Shown here piece by piece: positions 45,286-55,271 of a stretch of DNA of 64,000 bases. Position numbers and translations under genes: made by a program. Position 1 is the stretch's first letter; the number at the start of each line of letters is the position of its first letter. The stretch comes from Catalinimonas alkaloidigena (GTDB lineage Bacteria > Bacteroidota > Bacteroidia > Cytophagales > Cyclobacteriaceae), in contig NZ_JAQFIL010000001.1 in the NCBI RefSeq assembly GCF_029504655.1, positions 4,655,001 to 4,719,000 of the forward strand. Direction: 5' to 3'. Below the pieces are notes generated by a model, which had not been told where the DNA came from, did not search any database, and saw nothing but the letters and a program-made list of their open reading frames with translations.

Positions 45286-46446
45286 ATGTCATCAAATGTA
45301 GCTAAAAAACCTCCTTCCGTAAACGTGTCCAGAATGGCCGTCGGTGCTTTTTTTATCATCCTCGGAATCATCTTTTCTACCTGGGCCAGCCGCATACCCA
45401 ACATTCAGGGGCATCTGCAACTTAGCGACGGAGCTTGGGGTAGTGTGCTTTTCGCACTTCCTTTTGGGTTGCTCACCGGCTTGCCTCTCTCAGCCTGGGC
45501 AGTAGCTCGCCTGGGTAGCCAGCGCACAATGCTCGCCGCCACTCTTTTTCACATCTTCACCCTTCCATTCATCGGACTGGCTAACGAAAGTTGGGTACTG
45601 ATGAGCATCCTGTTTTTCTTTGGTCTGTCAGGAAATCTGATCAATGTAGCAGTAAACACCCAGGCTGTAGCTGTTGAAGCCTTGTATAAGCGCTCCATTA
45701 TGGCATCTTTCCACGGGCTATGGAGCCTGGCAGGCTTTGCAGGAGCAGCGCTCGGAGCCCTGTTTATCTCCCTGGGCCTTAGTCCCTTTATACATTTTTG
45801 TATCATCGGAGGGTTGGTATGCATACTATTGGTATTTGCGTACCGTCATACCCTGGCTGATGAAAATACTGAGCAGAAACAGCAAAAGGTTTTTGTAATG
45901 CCCGACCGCCAGCTCCTGGTATTAGGCATGATCGCTTTCTGCGGCATGATCTGCGAAGGTACGATGTTTGACTGGAGCGGCATCTACTTCAAAAAGGTAG
46001 TAGAAGTACCTGAAGCCTACATCGCAGTAGGCTATGTCGCCTTTATGTGCAGCATGGCTGCCGCCCGTTTTATTGGTGACCGCCTGGCGGGAAAATTCGG
46101 TACTTTCAGGATGATTCAGCTAAACGGACTATTGGTCACTATTGGCCTATTAATTTCGGTTGCTTTCCCCAATATTGTCAGTGCGACTTTAGGGTTTATG
46201 CTGGTGGGACTGGGTGTCTCTACCATCGTACCATTGTTGTACGGCGAAACCGGAAAAACCACCACCATGTCTCCTGGCTCAGCCATCACCGCGGTCTCTT
46301 CAGTAGGATTTCTGGGTTTTCTCTTTGGCCCTCCGGTAATTGGTTATATTTCCGAAATTACAGACCTGCGCTGGGCTTTTGCCCTGGTCTCTCTCTTGGG
46401 CATCAGCATTGTACTGATTAGCAGTAGCGTAAAAAAGATACAGTAA
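45286..46446 (+). CDS. MFS transporter (YbjJ-like)
   Basis: 386 residues, twelve helices. FFIILGIIFSTWASRIPNIQ with LQLSDGAWGSVLFALPFGL, then VEALYKRSIMASFHGLWSLAG and CEGTMFDWSGIYF correspond to the YbjJ-like MFS group. Start ATG at 45286 (MSSNVAKKPP). Substrate unknown; divergent GntR-type sensor suggests a sugar or derivative. Followed 14 nt on by a small membrane protein. Confidence 0.88.
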   Translation: MSSNVAKKPPSVNVSRMAVGAFFIILGIIFSTWASRIPNIQGHLQLSDGAWGSVLFALPFGLLTGLPLSAWAVARLGSQRTMLAATLFHIFTLPFIGLANESWVLMSILFFFGLSGNLINVAVNTQAVAVEALYKRSIMASFHGLWSLAGFAGAALGALFISLGLSPFIHFCIIGGLVCILLVFAYRHTLADENTEQKQQKVFVMPDRQLLVLGMIAFCGMICEGTMFDWSGIYFKKVVEVPEAYIAVGYVAFMCSMAAARFIGDRLAGKFGTFRMIQLNGLLVTIGLLISVAFPNIVSATLGFMLVGLGVSTIVPLLYGETGKTTTMSPGSAITAVSSVGFLGFLFGPPVIGYISEITDLRWAFALVSLLGISIVLISSSVKKIQ

Positions 46447-46460
46447 TTTACTTTATCACT

Positions 46461-46718
46461 ATGGAAGAACTCAAAAACCTCCTGATATTGACGGTTACAG
46501 TCGTGAGTGTGTTGATAATTGCTTCCTTACCCTGGATGTTTATTCTTGCATTTGGGTTTCGTTCGCTGGCAGCAGAGATGGAACAGGTAGAATTAACTTT
46601 TGGCCTGGGCAATGCTTATGTCAGCTTGTTGATAATTGCCATGGTGAGTAGCGCCCTGATCCTGTTTTTTCTTGTAAGTTGGGTTGTCAAACATAAGGAC
46701 CGATTTTTTAAGCCTTAA
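46461..46718 (+). CDS. Small two-helix membrane protein
   Basis: 85 residues. Two transmembrane helices (LLILTVTVVSVLIIASLPW; AYVSLLIIAMVSSALILFFL) with a charged C-terminus (KHKDRFFKP). No named family. 14 nt after the MFS gene in the same direction, so cotranscribed; may be an accessory of that transporter (inference). Confidence 0.6.
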   Translation: MEELKNLLILTVTVVSVLIIASLPWMFILAFGFRSLAAEMEQVELTFGLGNAYVSLLIIAMVSSALILFFLVSWVVKHKDRFFKP

Positions 46719-46781
46719 GAATCGCTCACGCTTACAATGTCCAAAAACAGAATCATTAAACCCTGGAATATGCAAAACTGA

Positions 46782-46813
46782 AGATCTGCCAGATTATTAA
46801 ATCTGGCAGATCT
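46782..46813. terminator. Perfect 14-bp hairpin between convergent genes
   Basis: AGATCTGCCAGATT (46782-46795), loop ATTA, AATCTGGCAGATCT (46800-46813). It stands between the small membrane protein and the lipoprotein gene, which converge. No strong T-run follows, so it may be a weaker terminator or a mRNA-protecting hairpin. Confidence 0.7.
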
Positions 46814-46821
46814 CAGCTTAA

Positions 46822-47655
46822 TCAGTTGTAAGGTACTTTAACTTTAACATTGTCAAAACCAAAACTACTGCTGCTGGTACCTCCAATCAGAACTTGCGTG
46901 ATTTCGGTTGAGTAGGCAGAAAGATTCCATGTACCCGTACCCAGGCTTGACCATTTCCACCAGCCTCCTCCTTTCTTCTTAAACCACAACTGAATTGGTC
47001 CATTGGTTACTTTGATACCCAACAGATCAAAAGTTCTCTGGGAGCTACTGTAATCATAGGCATAGATTTTAATCCACTGTGAACCATGATGGGTGTCTAG
47101 CTTACGAGGCTCCAAAATTGGGTTGATATTCAAACAGGAGTTTCCCGAGGGCTTACCAAACTCTCCACTACCGGTGATACAGGGGTTGAAATTCTGATAA
47201 CTCAGATGATAATGGTTATAGTTGCTGGTAAATGCCGGATTATAGCCAGCGCCATTATTTTCTTTTACATGTATCCATGCATTACCCACCTTATGAATGT
47301 AAAAAGGCCAAAAGGTAAATGTATTCTGAGCATTGTCAGGAATAATAGTAAGTGCCATCTGGTCATTGAAATCTACATAATCAGTCACTCCTGCCGCAGT
47401 AGCCTTTGCATTCGTTGATTTTTTCTTGCTTTCAGGAAATCTAAGGTTAGCAATCTCTTCACGTACTTCACCCGAGGCGGGAGCCTCAGTAATATCAGGG
47501 GCGGTAGCCAAACGGCTTACTTCTTCCTGCTGAATATCAGGAGCCGTATCAGGAACCAGCTCTTTGCTGTCTTCAGAACAGCTGACAATAAAGCTCAAAA
47601 AGATAGCCGGCAAAAGAGCTGCGCTTAAGGTTGATTTGATACTCTTTCTCATCAC
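46822..47655 (-). CDS. Lipoprotein with unknown C-terminal beta domain
   Basis: 277 residues (alternative ATG one codon later). Lipobox FIVSC, Cys 26, then a low-complexity acidic and Glu-rich linker (about 27-100). The C-terminal part (about 100-277) is beta-rich with many aromatic residues: FTFWPFYIHKVGNAWIHV, NYNHYHLSYQNFNPCI, then LEPRKLDTHHGSQWIKIYAYD and IQLWFKKKGGGWWKWSS. Two Cys in this domain (NPCITG, NSCLN) may form a disulfide. I do not recognise it; a carbohydrate-binding role is suggested only by the aromatic content. Confidence 0.65.
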   Translation of the reverse strand: MMRKSIKSTLSAALLPAIFLSFIVSCSEDSKELVPDTAPDIQQEEVSRLATAPDITEAPASGEVREEIANLRFPESKKKSTNAKATAAGVTDYVDFNDQMALTIIPDNAQNTFTFWPFYIHKVGNAWIHVKENNGAGYNPAFTSNYNHYHLSYQNFNPCITGSGEFGKPSGNSCLNINPILEPRKLDTHHGSQWIKIYAYDYSSSQRTFDLLGIKVTNGPIQLWFKKKGGGWWKWSSLGTGTWNLSAYSTEITQVLIGGTSSSSFGFDNVKVKVPYN

Positions 47656-48284
47656 AAATAGTTTAAGGTTAACATTTATTTGTTGGTAAAGAGTCGTACA
47701 AAGCTTGTAACCAGTTCCTGGCTATTATTTTGAAAATGTTAACTTAAGTTAAATACTGAAAATTTAAAATTTAACGCTTGAGTGCATGGTATACAGTTTA
47801 ATTGATCAGTAGAATATTGTTTGTGTAAACCCTTAAATACCAGGGTAATAAGCGGGGTTTTTTATCTGTAATCAAGCAAGAACAACGATCAGATTAGCAT
47901 ATTATGTAATTATTAAATCTTAAAACTATTTAGAAATAAATCTATATTTTTAGCATATTCATAAAAAAAGCACTAACTATCATATAACTGTTAGAGAAAG
48001 GTACTATCAAGACCAAGCTTATGATCAGTATTAAGGCTGAGTGTAACAAGTAGTGCTTGATCTGTCAATTTCTACATGCTCAAAATAAAATATGCTAGAA
48101 AGACCTATTGGTATCAGCCCAGGTTTCAACTACAGCAAAATATTAATTTGAGTACAATACCAGAAAAAATCAGGGTACAACCAATCGGTTGCGGCCAGTT
48201 TGGTATGACCCTTCGCCTGAGTTTTTTCGCAATATATTTTTATCCGGCACAATATCAGTCTTAAACAAATTTTTGTTATCTGCG
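47656..48284. other. Intergenic region upstream of the sigma-factor gene
   Basis: About 630 nt, A+T-rich, between divergent lipoprotein and ECF sigma genes. AAACCC (47827-47832) pairs with GGGTTT (47855-47860) before a T-run, which looks like a plus-strand terminator with no annotated gene before it. Nothing else recognised. Confidence 0.4.
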
Positions 48285-48869
48285 ATGGAGCGGGATGCAC
48301 AATGGATTTCAGAAATCAAGAAAGAAAATAGAGGAGCTTTCAGGGCTGTGTATGATCATTACGCAGACAAGATCTTCTACGTCTCTTTACGCTTTCACCT
48401 TAGCGAAGATGAGGCTAAAGAAATGGTACAAGCTGTATTTCTGAAGCTCTGGGAAAAAAGAGAAAGCCTGAAAGAACATCTGTCTCTCAACGCATTCCTC
48501 CTTACTATTACCAAAAATAATATCCTTAACCTACATAAGCGAAAAGCTGTCGAACTTGCGGGCATGCAAACTTATCTAAAATACCAACCTACTTCCGCCA
48601 GCACTACTGAAGATTACCTTAGCTTTTCCGAACTTGAAAATTGTACCCTTCGGTTTATTAACTCTCTACCTTCTCGTCACAAACAGATTTTTCTACTAAG
48701 TAGAAAAGAAGGGATGAAAAATGAAGAGATAGCCAGCCAGCTTAACTTATCCAAAAGAACGGTGGAGAATAATATATACCAGGCTGAGTTAGCAATACGT
48801 CAGTTTCTGAAGAAAAATAAAATTCTGGAAAGAAGCTTTGTTTTCCTCACGGTCTGGATTGGCTTATAG
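48285..48869 (+). CDS. ECF RNA polymerase sigma factor (FecI-like)
   Basis: 194 residues from ATG 48285 (MERDAQWISEIKKENRG); the open frame from 48189 is discarded as the extra N-terminus is unlike sigma factors. Sigma-70 region 2 with YDHYADKIFYVSLRFHLSEDEA and AVFLKLWEKRESLKE, region 4 with RHKQIFLLSRKEGMKNEEIA and SQLNLSKRTVENNIYQAEL. It would direct RNA polymerase to the SusC/SusD operon when its partner anti-sigma is released. Its stop lies 87 nt before the FecR-type gene. Confidence 0.93.
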   Translation: MERDAQWISEIKKENRGAFRAVYDHYADKIFYVSLRFHLSEDEAKEMVQAVFLKLWEKRESLKEHLSLNAFLLTITKNNILNLHKRKAVELAGMQTYLKYQPTSASTTEDYLSFSELENCTLRFINSLPSRHKQIFLLSRKEGMKNEEIASQLNLSKRTVENNIYQAELAIRQFLKKNKILERSFVFLTVWIGL

Positions 48870-48916
48870 AAAAGTAAAAAATTTTAGTTCGGATAGAGTA
48901 AATGAAGTTGTTGGAT

Positions 48917-48933
48917 TGTATACATAGTATACA
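48917..48933. promoter_or_regulatory. Palindrome upstream of the fecR-like gene
   Basis: TGTATAC-ATA-GTATACA, perfect 7-bp arms, 24 nt before the FecR ATG. It could be an operator or mRNA hairpin affecting anti-sigma expression. No regulator matched. Confidence 0.35.
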
Positions 48934-48956
48934 CCAGCAAAAACCGCTTCATTCGC

Positions 48957-49982
48957 ATGGCCCCGGAACTTTTAGCAAGGTTTTTTAGAAATGAATGCTC
49001 ACCTGATGAGCAGCGAAAAGTTTTGGCCTGGTATCTGTCAGGAGAGGCAGACGCGGAACTCTCGGAAAAAATTGAAGCTTACTGGAAAGAAGAAAAAAGC
49101 AGCTCCCATGACCAATGGGGTAAGAAAGCTTTATTTTCATCCATTGAGAAACAAATTAATTCTAATCGCAGCACTACTAAAACCAATACCAAGAAAGGAG
49201 AAGCAAATTCAAAAAATTTTTGGAGAAGCTGGAAATATGCTGCGGTTTTTGCCTTACTGCTGCTCACAATAGGGTGGTGGTATCAATCTGTATATAAGCT
49301 AGCTCAGCCTCCCCAAAACCCACTGGTTAAACAAACAGTAGATGAGGAAGCGTTTACTATAAAACAGACTGCGAGAGGAGAAAAGCTTACCATCACGCTG
49401 GATGATAAAACTGTCATTCAACTCAATGCTGAGAGTACTATTCAGTACAAAAAGAGTGCAGTAAGAGAGGTGTTTCTGGAAGGAGAAGCTTTTTTTTATG
49501 TCGCCAGAGATACTGTTCATCCCTTCCAGATCCACACTGCTAGCGTTACTACTACCGTGCTGGGCACTTCATTTAACATTAAAGCTTTTTCCGATGAGGA
49601 TGACATAGCTGTATCGGTAGTATCAGGGAAAGTAAAGGTGGAAAAAAAAGATACTGCACAGACCCAAACCGTACATCTGATCCCCGGTGAGCAGGTAGTC
49701 TACACTCACCGTGACACTGCATTTGCCAAGAAGAATTTTGAATTTCAAAGCGTAATATCCTGGAAAGACGGAACTCTCTTCTTTAAAAACGCAAGCTTTC
49801 CGGAGGTAGTCACCACCCTGGAGCGCTGGTATGGCGTAGAAATAGATGTTCAACGAAAAGGTATTGAAAACGGCTTTAGCGGCTCATATACCAATAGATC
49901 TCTGGAAAGTGTGCTGGAGGGTATGAGCTTTGTTCTGGATTTTGAATATGAAATTAACCATAAAACCATCATCATTAAATAA
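48957..49982 (+). CDS. FecR-family anti-sigma factor
   Basis: 341 residues. Cytoplasmic N-terminal part (1-92) with LARFFRNECSPDEQRKVLAWYLSG, one transmembrane helix at about 94-110, then the FecR periplasmic domain (about 135-240: TARGEKLTITLDDKTVIQLN, EGEAFFYVARDTVHPFQIH, VTTTVLGTSFNIKAF) and the DUF4974-like C-terminus (about 260-341: GTLFFKNASFPEVVTTLERWYGVE). It holds the ECF sigma inactive until the SusC transducer signals. ATG chosen at 48957. Confidence 0.93.
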   Translation: MAPELLARFFRNECSPDEQRKVLAWYLSGEADAELSEKIEAYWKEEKSSSHDQWGKKALFSSIEKQINSNRSTTKTNTKKGEANSKNFWRSWKYAAVFALLLLTIGWWYQSVYKLAQPPQNPLVKQTVDEEAFTIKQTARGEKLTITLDDKTVIQLNAESTIQYKKSAVREVFLEGEAFFYVARDTVHPFQIHTASVTTTVLGTSFNIKAFSDEDDIAVSVVSGKVKVEKKDTAQTQTVHLIPGEQVVYTHRDTAFAKKNFEFQSVISWKDGTLFFKNASFPEVVTTLERWYGVEIDVQRKGIENGFSGSYTNRSLESVLEGMSFVLDFEYEINHKTIIIK

Positions 49983-50130
49983 ACCGCTTGCCAATGAAAA
50001 TTTACCGACAAACAAACTTACAGTAGTCTCCAGGAGATCTACTGACTGCCATATGATGTAAATGCTCCGGTAGTAGCTCTGTCCTTTTTACATCAGTACT
50101 AATACAAAGCAACCAATAACTATCACTTTA

Positions 50131-53100
50131 ATGAAACCTAAACTATTACTACAATCAACCACTATGGGTAGGTTCCTGCTGCTTGGAGTTCTGACTCTGT
50201 TTTGCTTTAACACCAAGCTTCTTGGCAGTAACGACTCGGAACAAAAGAAAAGTATTGAAGAGATTTTCATTGAAATCAGACTCGATAAGGTCAGTCTGGG
50301 AGAAGCAATTTCCTCCATTGAAAAAGAAACTGACTTCAGTTTTGTCTATAATGAAAATGTGCTCAGGAAGAAGCACGATATATCACTGGATGGTACTATA
50401 AAATCCTTAGGCGATGTATTAAGAAGTATTTCTCAGCAAACCCAACTGGCCTTTAAACGCATGGGTAACAATATCCATATCAGTGACAGTAAAGCAGTTG
50501 GTCAGGTAGTAGAAGAAGTAATGGGAGCAATACCACAAATCGTAGTCAGTGGTACAGTTACTTCTTCTTCAGATGGTTCAAGCTTGCCCGGAGTAAACGT
50601 GCTTGTAAAAGGAACCATGATCGGTACAGTTACAGACGCAGAAGGGAAATATAGCATCAACGTGCCAAATGATGATGACATTTTAGTGTTTTCATCCATT
50701 GGATTTACCAGCCAGGAAATCCCCCTCAACGGCAGAAGTGTGGTCGATATCTCTATGGAAGAAGATGTACAGTCCCTGTCTGAAGTTGTTGTGGTTGGTT
50801 ATGGAACCATGAGGAGAAGTGATGTTACAGGTTCTGTTTCCAGTGTAACGCCTAAAGAACTTGTAGACAGACCCGTAGTGAACATCGGACAAGCTCTACA
50901 GAATAAAGTATCAGGGGTACAGGTAATTAAGCAGGGAGCTGGATACCCCGGCTCCAACCCGCAGATTCGCATCCGGGGTACTAACTCCATTAACTCAAAC
51001 AGCGATCCGCTCTTTGTAGTAGATGGAATAGTAGGGGTGAATAATGCCTTAAGAAATATTAACCCCCAGGATATTCTGACCATGGATATCCTGAAAGATG
51101 CCTCCGCTACCGCTATTTATGGTACTCGTGGTGCAAATGGTGTAATCATTATCACTACCAAGCGCGGCGAGGTCGGTAAAGTAAGCGTCAATTATAATGG
51201 CTCAATGACCCTGGGAACGATGCAGAGACATAATTACACAGTTACTGCTGACCAGTTTTTTTATTTATATGAGCAGGCGTTCACCAACACCCCTAAGTAT
51301 GGTACACTGGACAGATCAAAGGATTTCAGAGGGGACTCTGGTACAGGATTATCTTGGTCCGAAATGCCACATTTATTCGAACAGGTTCAACAAGGGGAAT
51401 ACTTTATGGACCTGGTTGGGAATGATGGAAACTATTATAAACCAAGGTTTTATTCAAACTGGGAGGATATTGCTTTCGAAAACTCTCTCTCACATGATCA
51501 TTATGTTGATGTAAGCGGAGGGTCAGAAAATGCCAAGTATTCAATCGGTCTGGGACATACGAATCAGGATGGCCTTTTGTTAGAATCTTACTACAAACGT
51601 ATAAATGCCAGATTCTCCACTGATATTGAGTTAAACGATTGGCTGGGGGTAAGTACCAACATATTGTATTCCCGGGCCAAAAGTGCGCGAGGAGATGACC
51701 AACTCAGAACTGTCTCTGAGACCTGGCCTATTCTGCCGACCAGGTATCCTAATGACCCTGATGTGTATGGTATATATGCGGGCAAATGGAGTGAGGGCAG
51801 AGACTTCCCAGTAGGTGAGAACTGGAGAAATATAGTGTATACAATGAATCAGAGAGACGGATACTATCTAAACACCCAGTTTACGGGAGGTATAGTATTT
51901 AACGCTCAGATTACCCCTAATTTAAGTTTTAAGACCAACCTTTCAGTAGATAACCGTAGTGAAGACAGCCGGTGGTTTAACGGAGATTTCCAGGGTAACC
52001 GGACTTCAGACGCCAGGGGTAGTAATCAGAGATGGCTGTATTGGCAGAACGAAAACTACTTCAACTATGACAAATTGGTGGGAAATCACTCGTTTTCCGG
52101 TATGATCGGACTTTCATGGTCAGAAACTGTCAGAGATTGGGTAGAAGCGAGAGCATCCAATTTCCCATCAAACTTCTACAGTTATAATAACCTTAATGCC
52201 GGCACAAATACACCAGCAGCTTATTCTGAAAATCAGCGAAGTGCTCTAAACTCCTACTTTGCAAGGGTCAATTATGCATATAATGACAAATATATGTTTA
52301 CGGCAACCGGCCGTATGGACGGATCCTCAAAGTTCGGTCCGAACAATAAATACGCTTTCTTTCCATCAGTTGGCGTGGGCTGGAGAATTTCCAATGAAGA
52401 CTTCATGGCAGGTAATAACCTGGTCTCAAATCTTAAAATACGGGCCAGCGCCGGTAGAACCGGTAACCAGGAGATTGGTAGTTTTGTAACCCAAAGGTAT
52501 ATCAACACCACCAACGTAATGTTTGGTGATGGCAGGCAGGCAGGCTTCTATCCTGGCTCTACCGGTAACCCGGACCTAAAATGGGAAACAACTACACAGT
52601 GGGATGTAGGAATTGATCTGGGCCTGTTTAACAACCGGGTTAATATCGTCGCTGACTATTATCATAAACTAACTGACGATATGTTGTTCAACCTCCCTCT
52701 ACCTGAATCAACCGCACCCGGAAGTGCTTTCGTAAATTATGGAGCTGTAGAAAACACTGGAGTAGAAGTAGAATTGGCCACTACCAATGTTATAAATGAT
52801 AACTTCTCCTGGGATACCCGCTTAACAGTATCTGCCAACAGAAATGAGATCAAGAAACTTGGTCCCACCGGCGCAGACGTATACGTGGATACCGGCGCAG
52901 GTAATGGTACCTCTGTATATAGAATCGGAGAACCCATAGGATCTTTCTTCGGGCTCAATCGTATGGGAGTTTACAGTACCCAGGAAGCCGCATTGGCTGC
53001 CCGCTATGGCAGGGTACCCGGCGATCTGAAGTTTGAAGATGTAAACCAGGACGGAAAGATAGAATTGATTTCTGATGGGGATGTAATCGGTCATTCTTAC

Positions 53101-53604
53101 CCCAAATTTTATGGCGGTTTCATCAATACCTTCAGCTATAGAAATTTTGATGCGAACATTACCATACAATTTGTAGGTGGAGTGGATAAGGTTATCGTTC
53201 ATGAGTCCGCTGAAGACCGCCAGTTTGTATCGGGTATGGTAAACAGAGTGTTGAATGCATGGCGTCCTGACCATCAGGAGAACACGATGGTTGCGCAAGT
53301 TAGAGCTGGAAATGCAGGAGCTCGCTACGACTCTTTCACTGATACGCACTCAATTTACAATGCAGCTTTTATCAGAGGACAGTCGGCCTCCCTGGGCTAT
53401 ACATTTTCTAACTTAATAGGCATAAACAGCTTGCGGGTTTACTTTGCGATGGAAAACTTCTTCCTGTTAACCGCAATTGAGATGGAAGGGTATGATCCTG
53501 AAGGTAGTTCACTGGATAAAGCACGCGACAATATTCAAAATATTGACAAGTACCAATATCCTAATCCAACCAACTTCAGCTTAGGGGTTAATGTCAATTT
53601 CTAA
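50131..53604 (+). CDS. SusC/RagA TonB-dependent outer-membrane transporter with STN signalling domain
   Basis: 1157 residues. Signal region to about 33, STN (secretin/TonB short N-terminal) domain about 45-120 (LDKVSLGEAISSIEKETDFS, LAFKRMGNNIHISDS), CarboxypepD_reg-like domain about 137-210 (VVSGTVTSSSDGSSLPGVN), TonB box-like VVVVGYGTMRR near 219-229, plug 230-345, then barrel to a C-terminal FSLGVNVNF. The STN domain permits signalling to FecR. It imports oligomers (sugar, peptide or siderophore-like) with the SusD lipoprotein. Substrate not evident. Confidence 0.95.
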   Translation: MKPKLLLQSTTMGRFLLLGVLTLFCFNTKLLGSNDSEQKKSIEEIFIEIRLDKVSLGEAISSIEKETDFSFVYNENVLRKKHDISLDGTIKSLGDVLRSISQQTQLAFKRMGNNIHISDSKAVGQVVEEVMGAIPQIVVSGTVTSSSDGSSLPGVNVLVKGTMIGTVTDAEGKYSINVPNDDDILVFSSIGFTSQEIPLNGRSVVDISMEEDVQSLSEVVVVGYGTMRRSDVTGSVSSVTPKELVDRPVVNIGQALQNKVSGVQVIKQGAGYPGSNPQIRIRGTNSINSNSDPLFVVDGIVGVNNALRNINPQDILTMDILKDASATAIYGTRGANGVIIITTKRGEVGKVSVNYNGSMTLGTMQRHNYTVTADQFFYLYEQAFTNTPKYGTLDRSKDFRGDSGTGLSWSEMPHLFEQVQQGEYFMDLVGNDGNYYKPRFYSNWEDIAFENSLSHDHYVDVSGGSENAKYSIGLGHTNQDGLLLESYYKRINARFSTDIELNDWLGVSTNILYSRAKSARGDDQLRTVSETWPILPTRYPNDPDVYGIYAGKWSEGRDFPVGENWRNIVYTMNQRDGYYLNTQFTGGIVFNAQITPNLSFKTNLSVDNRSEDSRWFNGDFQGNRTSDARGSNQRWLYWQNENYFNYDKLVGNHSFSGMIGLSWSETVRDWVEARASNFPSNFYSYNNLNAGTNTPAAYSENQRSALNSYFARVNYAYNDKYMFTATGRMDGSSKFGPNNKYAFFPSVGVGWRISNEDFMAGNNLVSNLKIRASAGRTGNQEIGSFVTQRYINTTNVMFGDGRQAGFYPGSTGNPDLKWETTTQWDVGIDLGLFNNRVNIVADYYHKLTDDMLFNLPLPESTAPGSAFVNYGAVENTGVEVELATTNVINDNFSWDTRLTVSANRNEIKKLGPTGADVYVDTGAGNGTSVYRIGEPIGSFFGLNRMGVYSTQEAALAARYGRVPGDLKFEDVNQDGKIELISDGDVIGHSYPKFYGGFINTFSYRNFDANITIQFVGGVDKVIVHESAEDRQFVSGMVNRVLNAWRPDHQENTMVAQVRAGNAGARYDSFTDTHSIYNAAFIRGQSASLGYTFSNLIGINSLRVYFAMENFFLLTAIEMEGYDPEGSSLDKARDNIQNIDKYQYPNPTNFSLGVNVNF

Positions 53605-53623
53605 TTTAAAAAGAGTTTATGCC

Positions 53624-55246
53624 ATGAAATACTTAACAAATAATATATTGATAAGATGCACCACAATGACTTTGGTGTTATTCTTTGTTACGCTTAGTAG
53701 TTGCGAGGACTTTTTAGAAGAAGTGCCTACCGACCAACTTACTGCTGAGGCCGATTTAACCTCCAGGGAGTATGGGGAACCCCTAACCATTGGGGCGTAT
53801 AGAATGCTATCTGCCTGGACTGGGGGTGCCAGAGATTGGGGTAATGTACTACCCAATACATTGGAGTTTCCTACCGGCGGAGCCTATACCGGTGAACCCC
53901 ATGCCCAATTTGATAAATACTCGACCAACCAGGTAACTGGTAACCTGCTCGACAATTTCAACAATCAATGGTCAAATTGGTATGCTGGCGTACAAGATGC
54001 TAACCTCGCACTGGAATTGCTTCCCAACGTAGATCTGCCGGAAGCAGAATTGGCCCAGTACCAGGGAGAAGCACGTGCCTTAAGAGCATTCTACTATTTC
54101 TGTATTGTACGGTACTGGGGTGATGCGGTGCTGATCACAGAACCTCTTGAAAACGTGAACCAGGCGGAAATGCCACGGACCAGCCTCAAGCAAATTTATG
54201 ATGAAGTGATCATCCCTGATCTTGAATTCGCCTTGGGGGTTGTTCCTGCTGGAAAGTCAGACAATGGACGGGTAACACAGGATGTGGTCAGAGCGATATT
54301 AGCCGATGTGTATCTTACAGTATCAGGATATCCTTATCAGGAAGTAGAAACTGATCCTCAAAGAGACTGGTGCAGAGAAGGCCTATGGTCTATGCAGGAT
54401 TATCCGGTAAATAGTGCCAGTTCCACCGCTTTTTTACGAAAAGCCAAAGTCCTGCTTGATGAGTTGTACGGTACTTATTCCCTGGGAACTTACGATGATT
54501 TGCACGACCCGGCTATGAATAATCTGGGCGAAGCCATATTTCAGGTACAGTACTCATCCGATCCCGGGTTTAACAATGGCATCGTACAGCCCTCTTTACC
54601 CCTGTTGACTAAAATTTCAAAATCAGATGAGAATGGCTCATTTGTTCCAGCTGAACATTATTACAATTCTTATGCTCCCAATGATAAGCGTATTATGGAA
54701 CGTCAGATGTTTTTTACCTGGGATACCAATATTGACGATGTAACAGATACGGTCCGTTTTTCACCTCCTCACCTGTTCAAGTATTACGATGAGGCTGCAG
54801 TAAAATCAGTCAATGGTTCCGGACTTAATTGGTCTCATTATCGGTATGCTGATATTTTATTAATGCTTACAGAAGTGAATTGGGCATTAAATGAAAGCCC
54901 TTCCGAGATTGAGAAAGGCATCAACGAAGTAAGAGCAAGAGCCGGATTAGCTCCTCTCAGTGGTGTTACGCTCAAAGATATTCTTAGCGAACGTGCCTGG
55001 GAGCTGGTGTTTGAAAACAAGATGCTCTGGGATCAGCGACGTACAAGAAAGTGCATAGTATATGGTGATGGACAAATTTCAAGTATCCAAAACTTTATAG
55101 GCCATCAGCCTCAAATTTTCAATTTTGCTTTTACTTCTCAGCATTTGTTATCGCCTATACCCGGTGATGAAATGATCAACAATGGAGTAATCCAGCAGAA
55201 TTTTGGATATCTGCCAGTACAAACCAGCGGTAGTAATGGTGAATAA
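53624..55246 (+). CDS. SusD/RagB-family nutrient-binding lipoprotein
   Basis: 540 residues from ATG 53624 (MKYLTNNIL), which gives a clean lipoprotein signal with lipobox LSSC, Cys 27; the frame is open to 53591 but that overlaps SusC. Helical TPR-like SusD core with AEADLTSREYGEPLTIGAYR, EARALRAFYYFCIVRYWGD and the end GLAPLSGVTLKDILSERAWE, LVFENKMLWDQRR. It sits over the SusC barrel and captures substrate. Typical RagB/SusD fold; ligand unknown. Confidence 0.95.
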   Translation: MKYLTNNILIRCTTMTLVLFFVTLSSCEDFLEEVPTDQLTAEADLTSREYGEPLTIGAYRMLSAWTGGARDWGNVLPNTLEFPTGGAYTGEPHAQFDKYSTNQVTGNLLDNFNNQWSNWYAGVQDANLALELLPNVDLPEAELAQYQGEARALRAFYYFCIVRYWGDAVLITEPLENVNQAEMPRTSLKQIYDEVIIPDLEFALGVVPAGKSDNGRVTQDVVRAILADVYLTVSGYPYQEVETDPQRDWCREGLWSMQDYPVNSASSTAFLRKAKVLLDELYGTYSLGTYDDLHDPAMNNLGEAIFQVQYSSDPGFNNGIVQPSLPLLTKISKSDENGSFVPAEHYYNSYAPNDKRIMERQMFFTWDTNIDDVTDTVRFSPPHLFKYYDEAAVKSVNGSGLNWSHYRYADILLMLTEVNWALNESPSEIEKGINEVRARAGLAPLSGVTLKDILSERAWELVFENKMLWDQRRTRKCIVYGDGQISSIQNFIGHQPQIFNFAFTSQHLLSPIPGDEMINNGVIQQNFGYLPVQTSGSNGE

Positions 55247-55271
55247 TCATCTAAACTAAAAATTGAGCAAT

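Noticed and set aside
52822..53349. Long open frame on the minus strand inside the susC gene
   Set aside because: Antisense shadow of the SusC barrel; composition follows the plus-strand codons and there is no family-like content.
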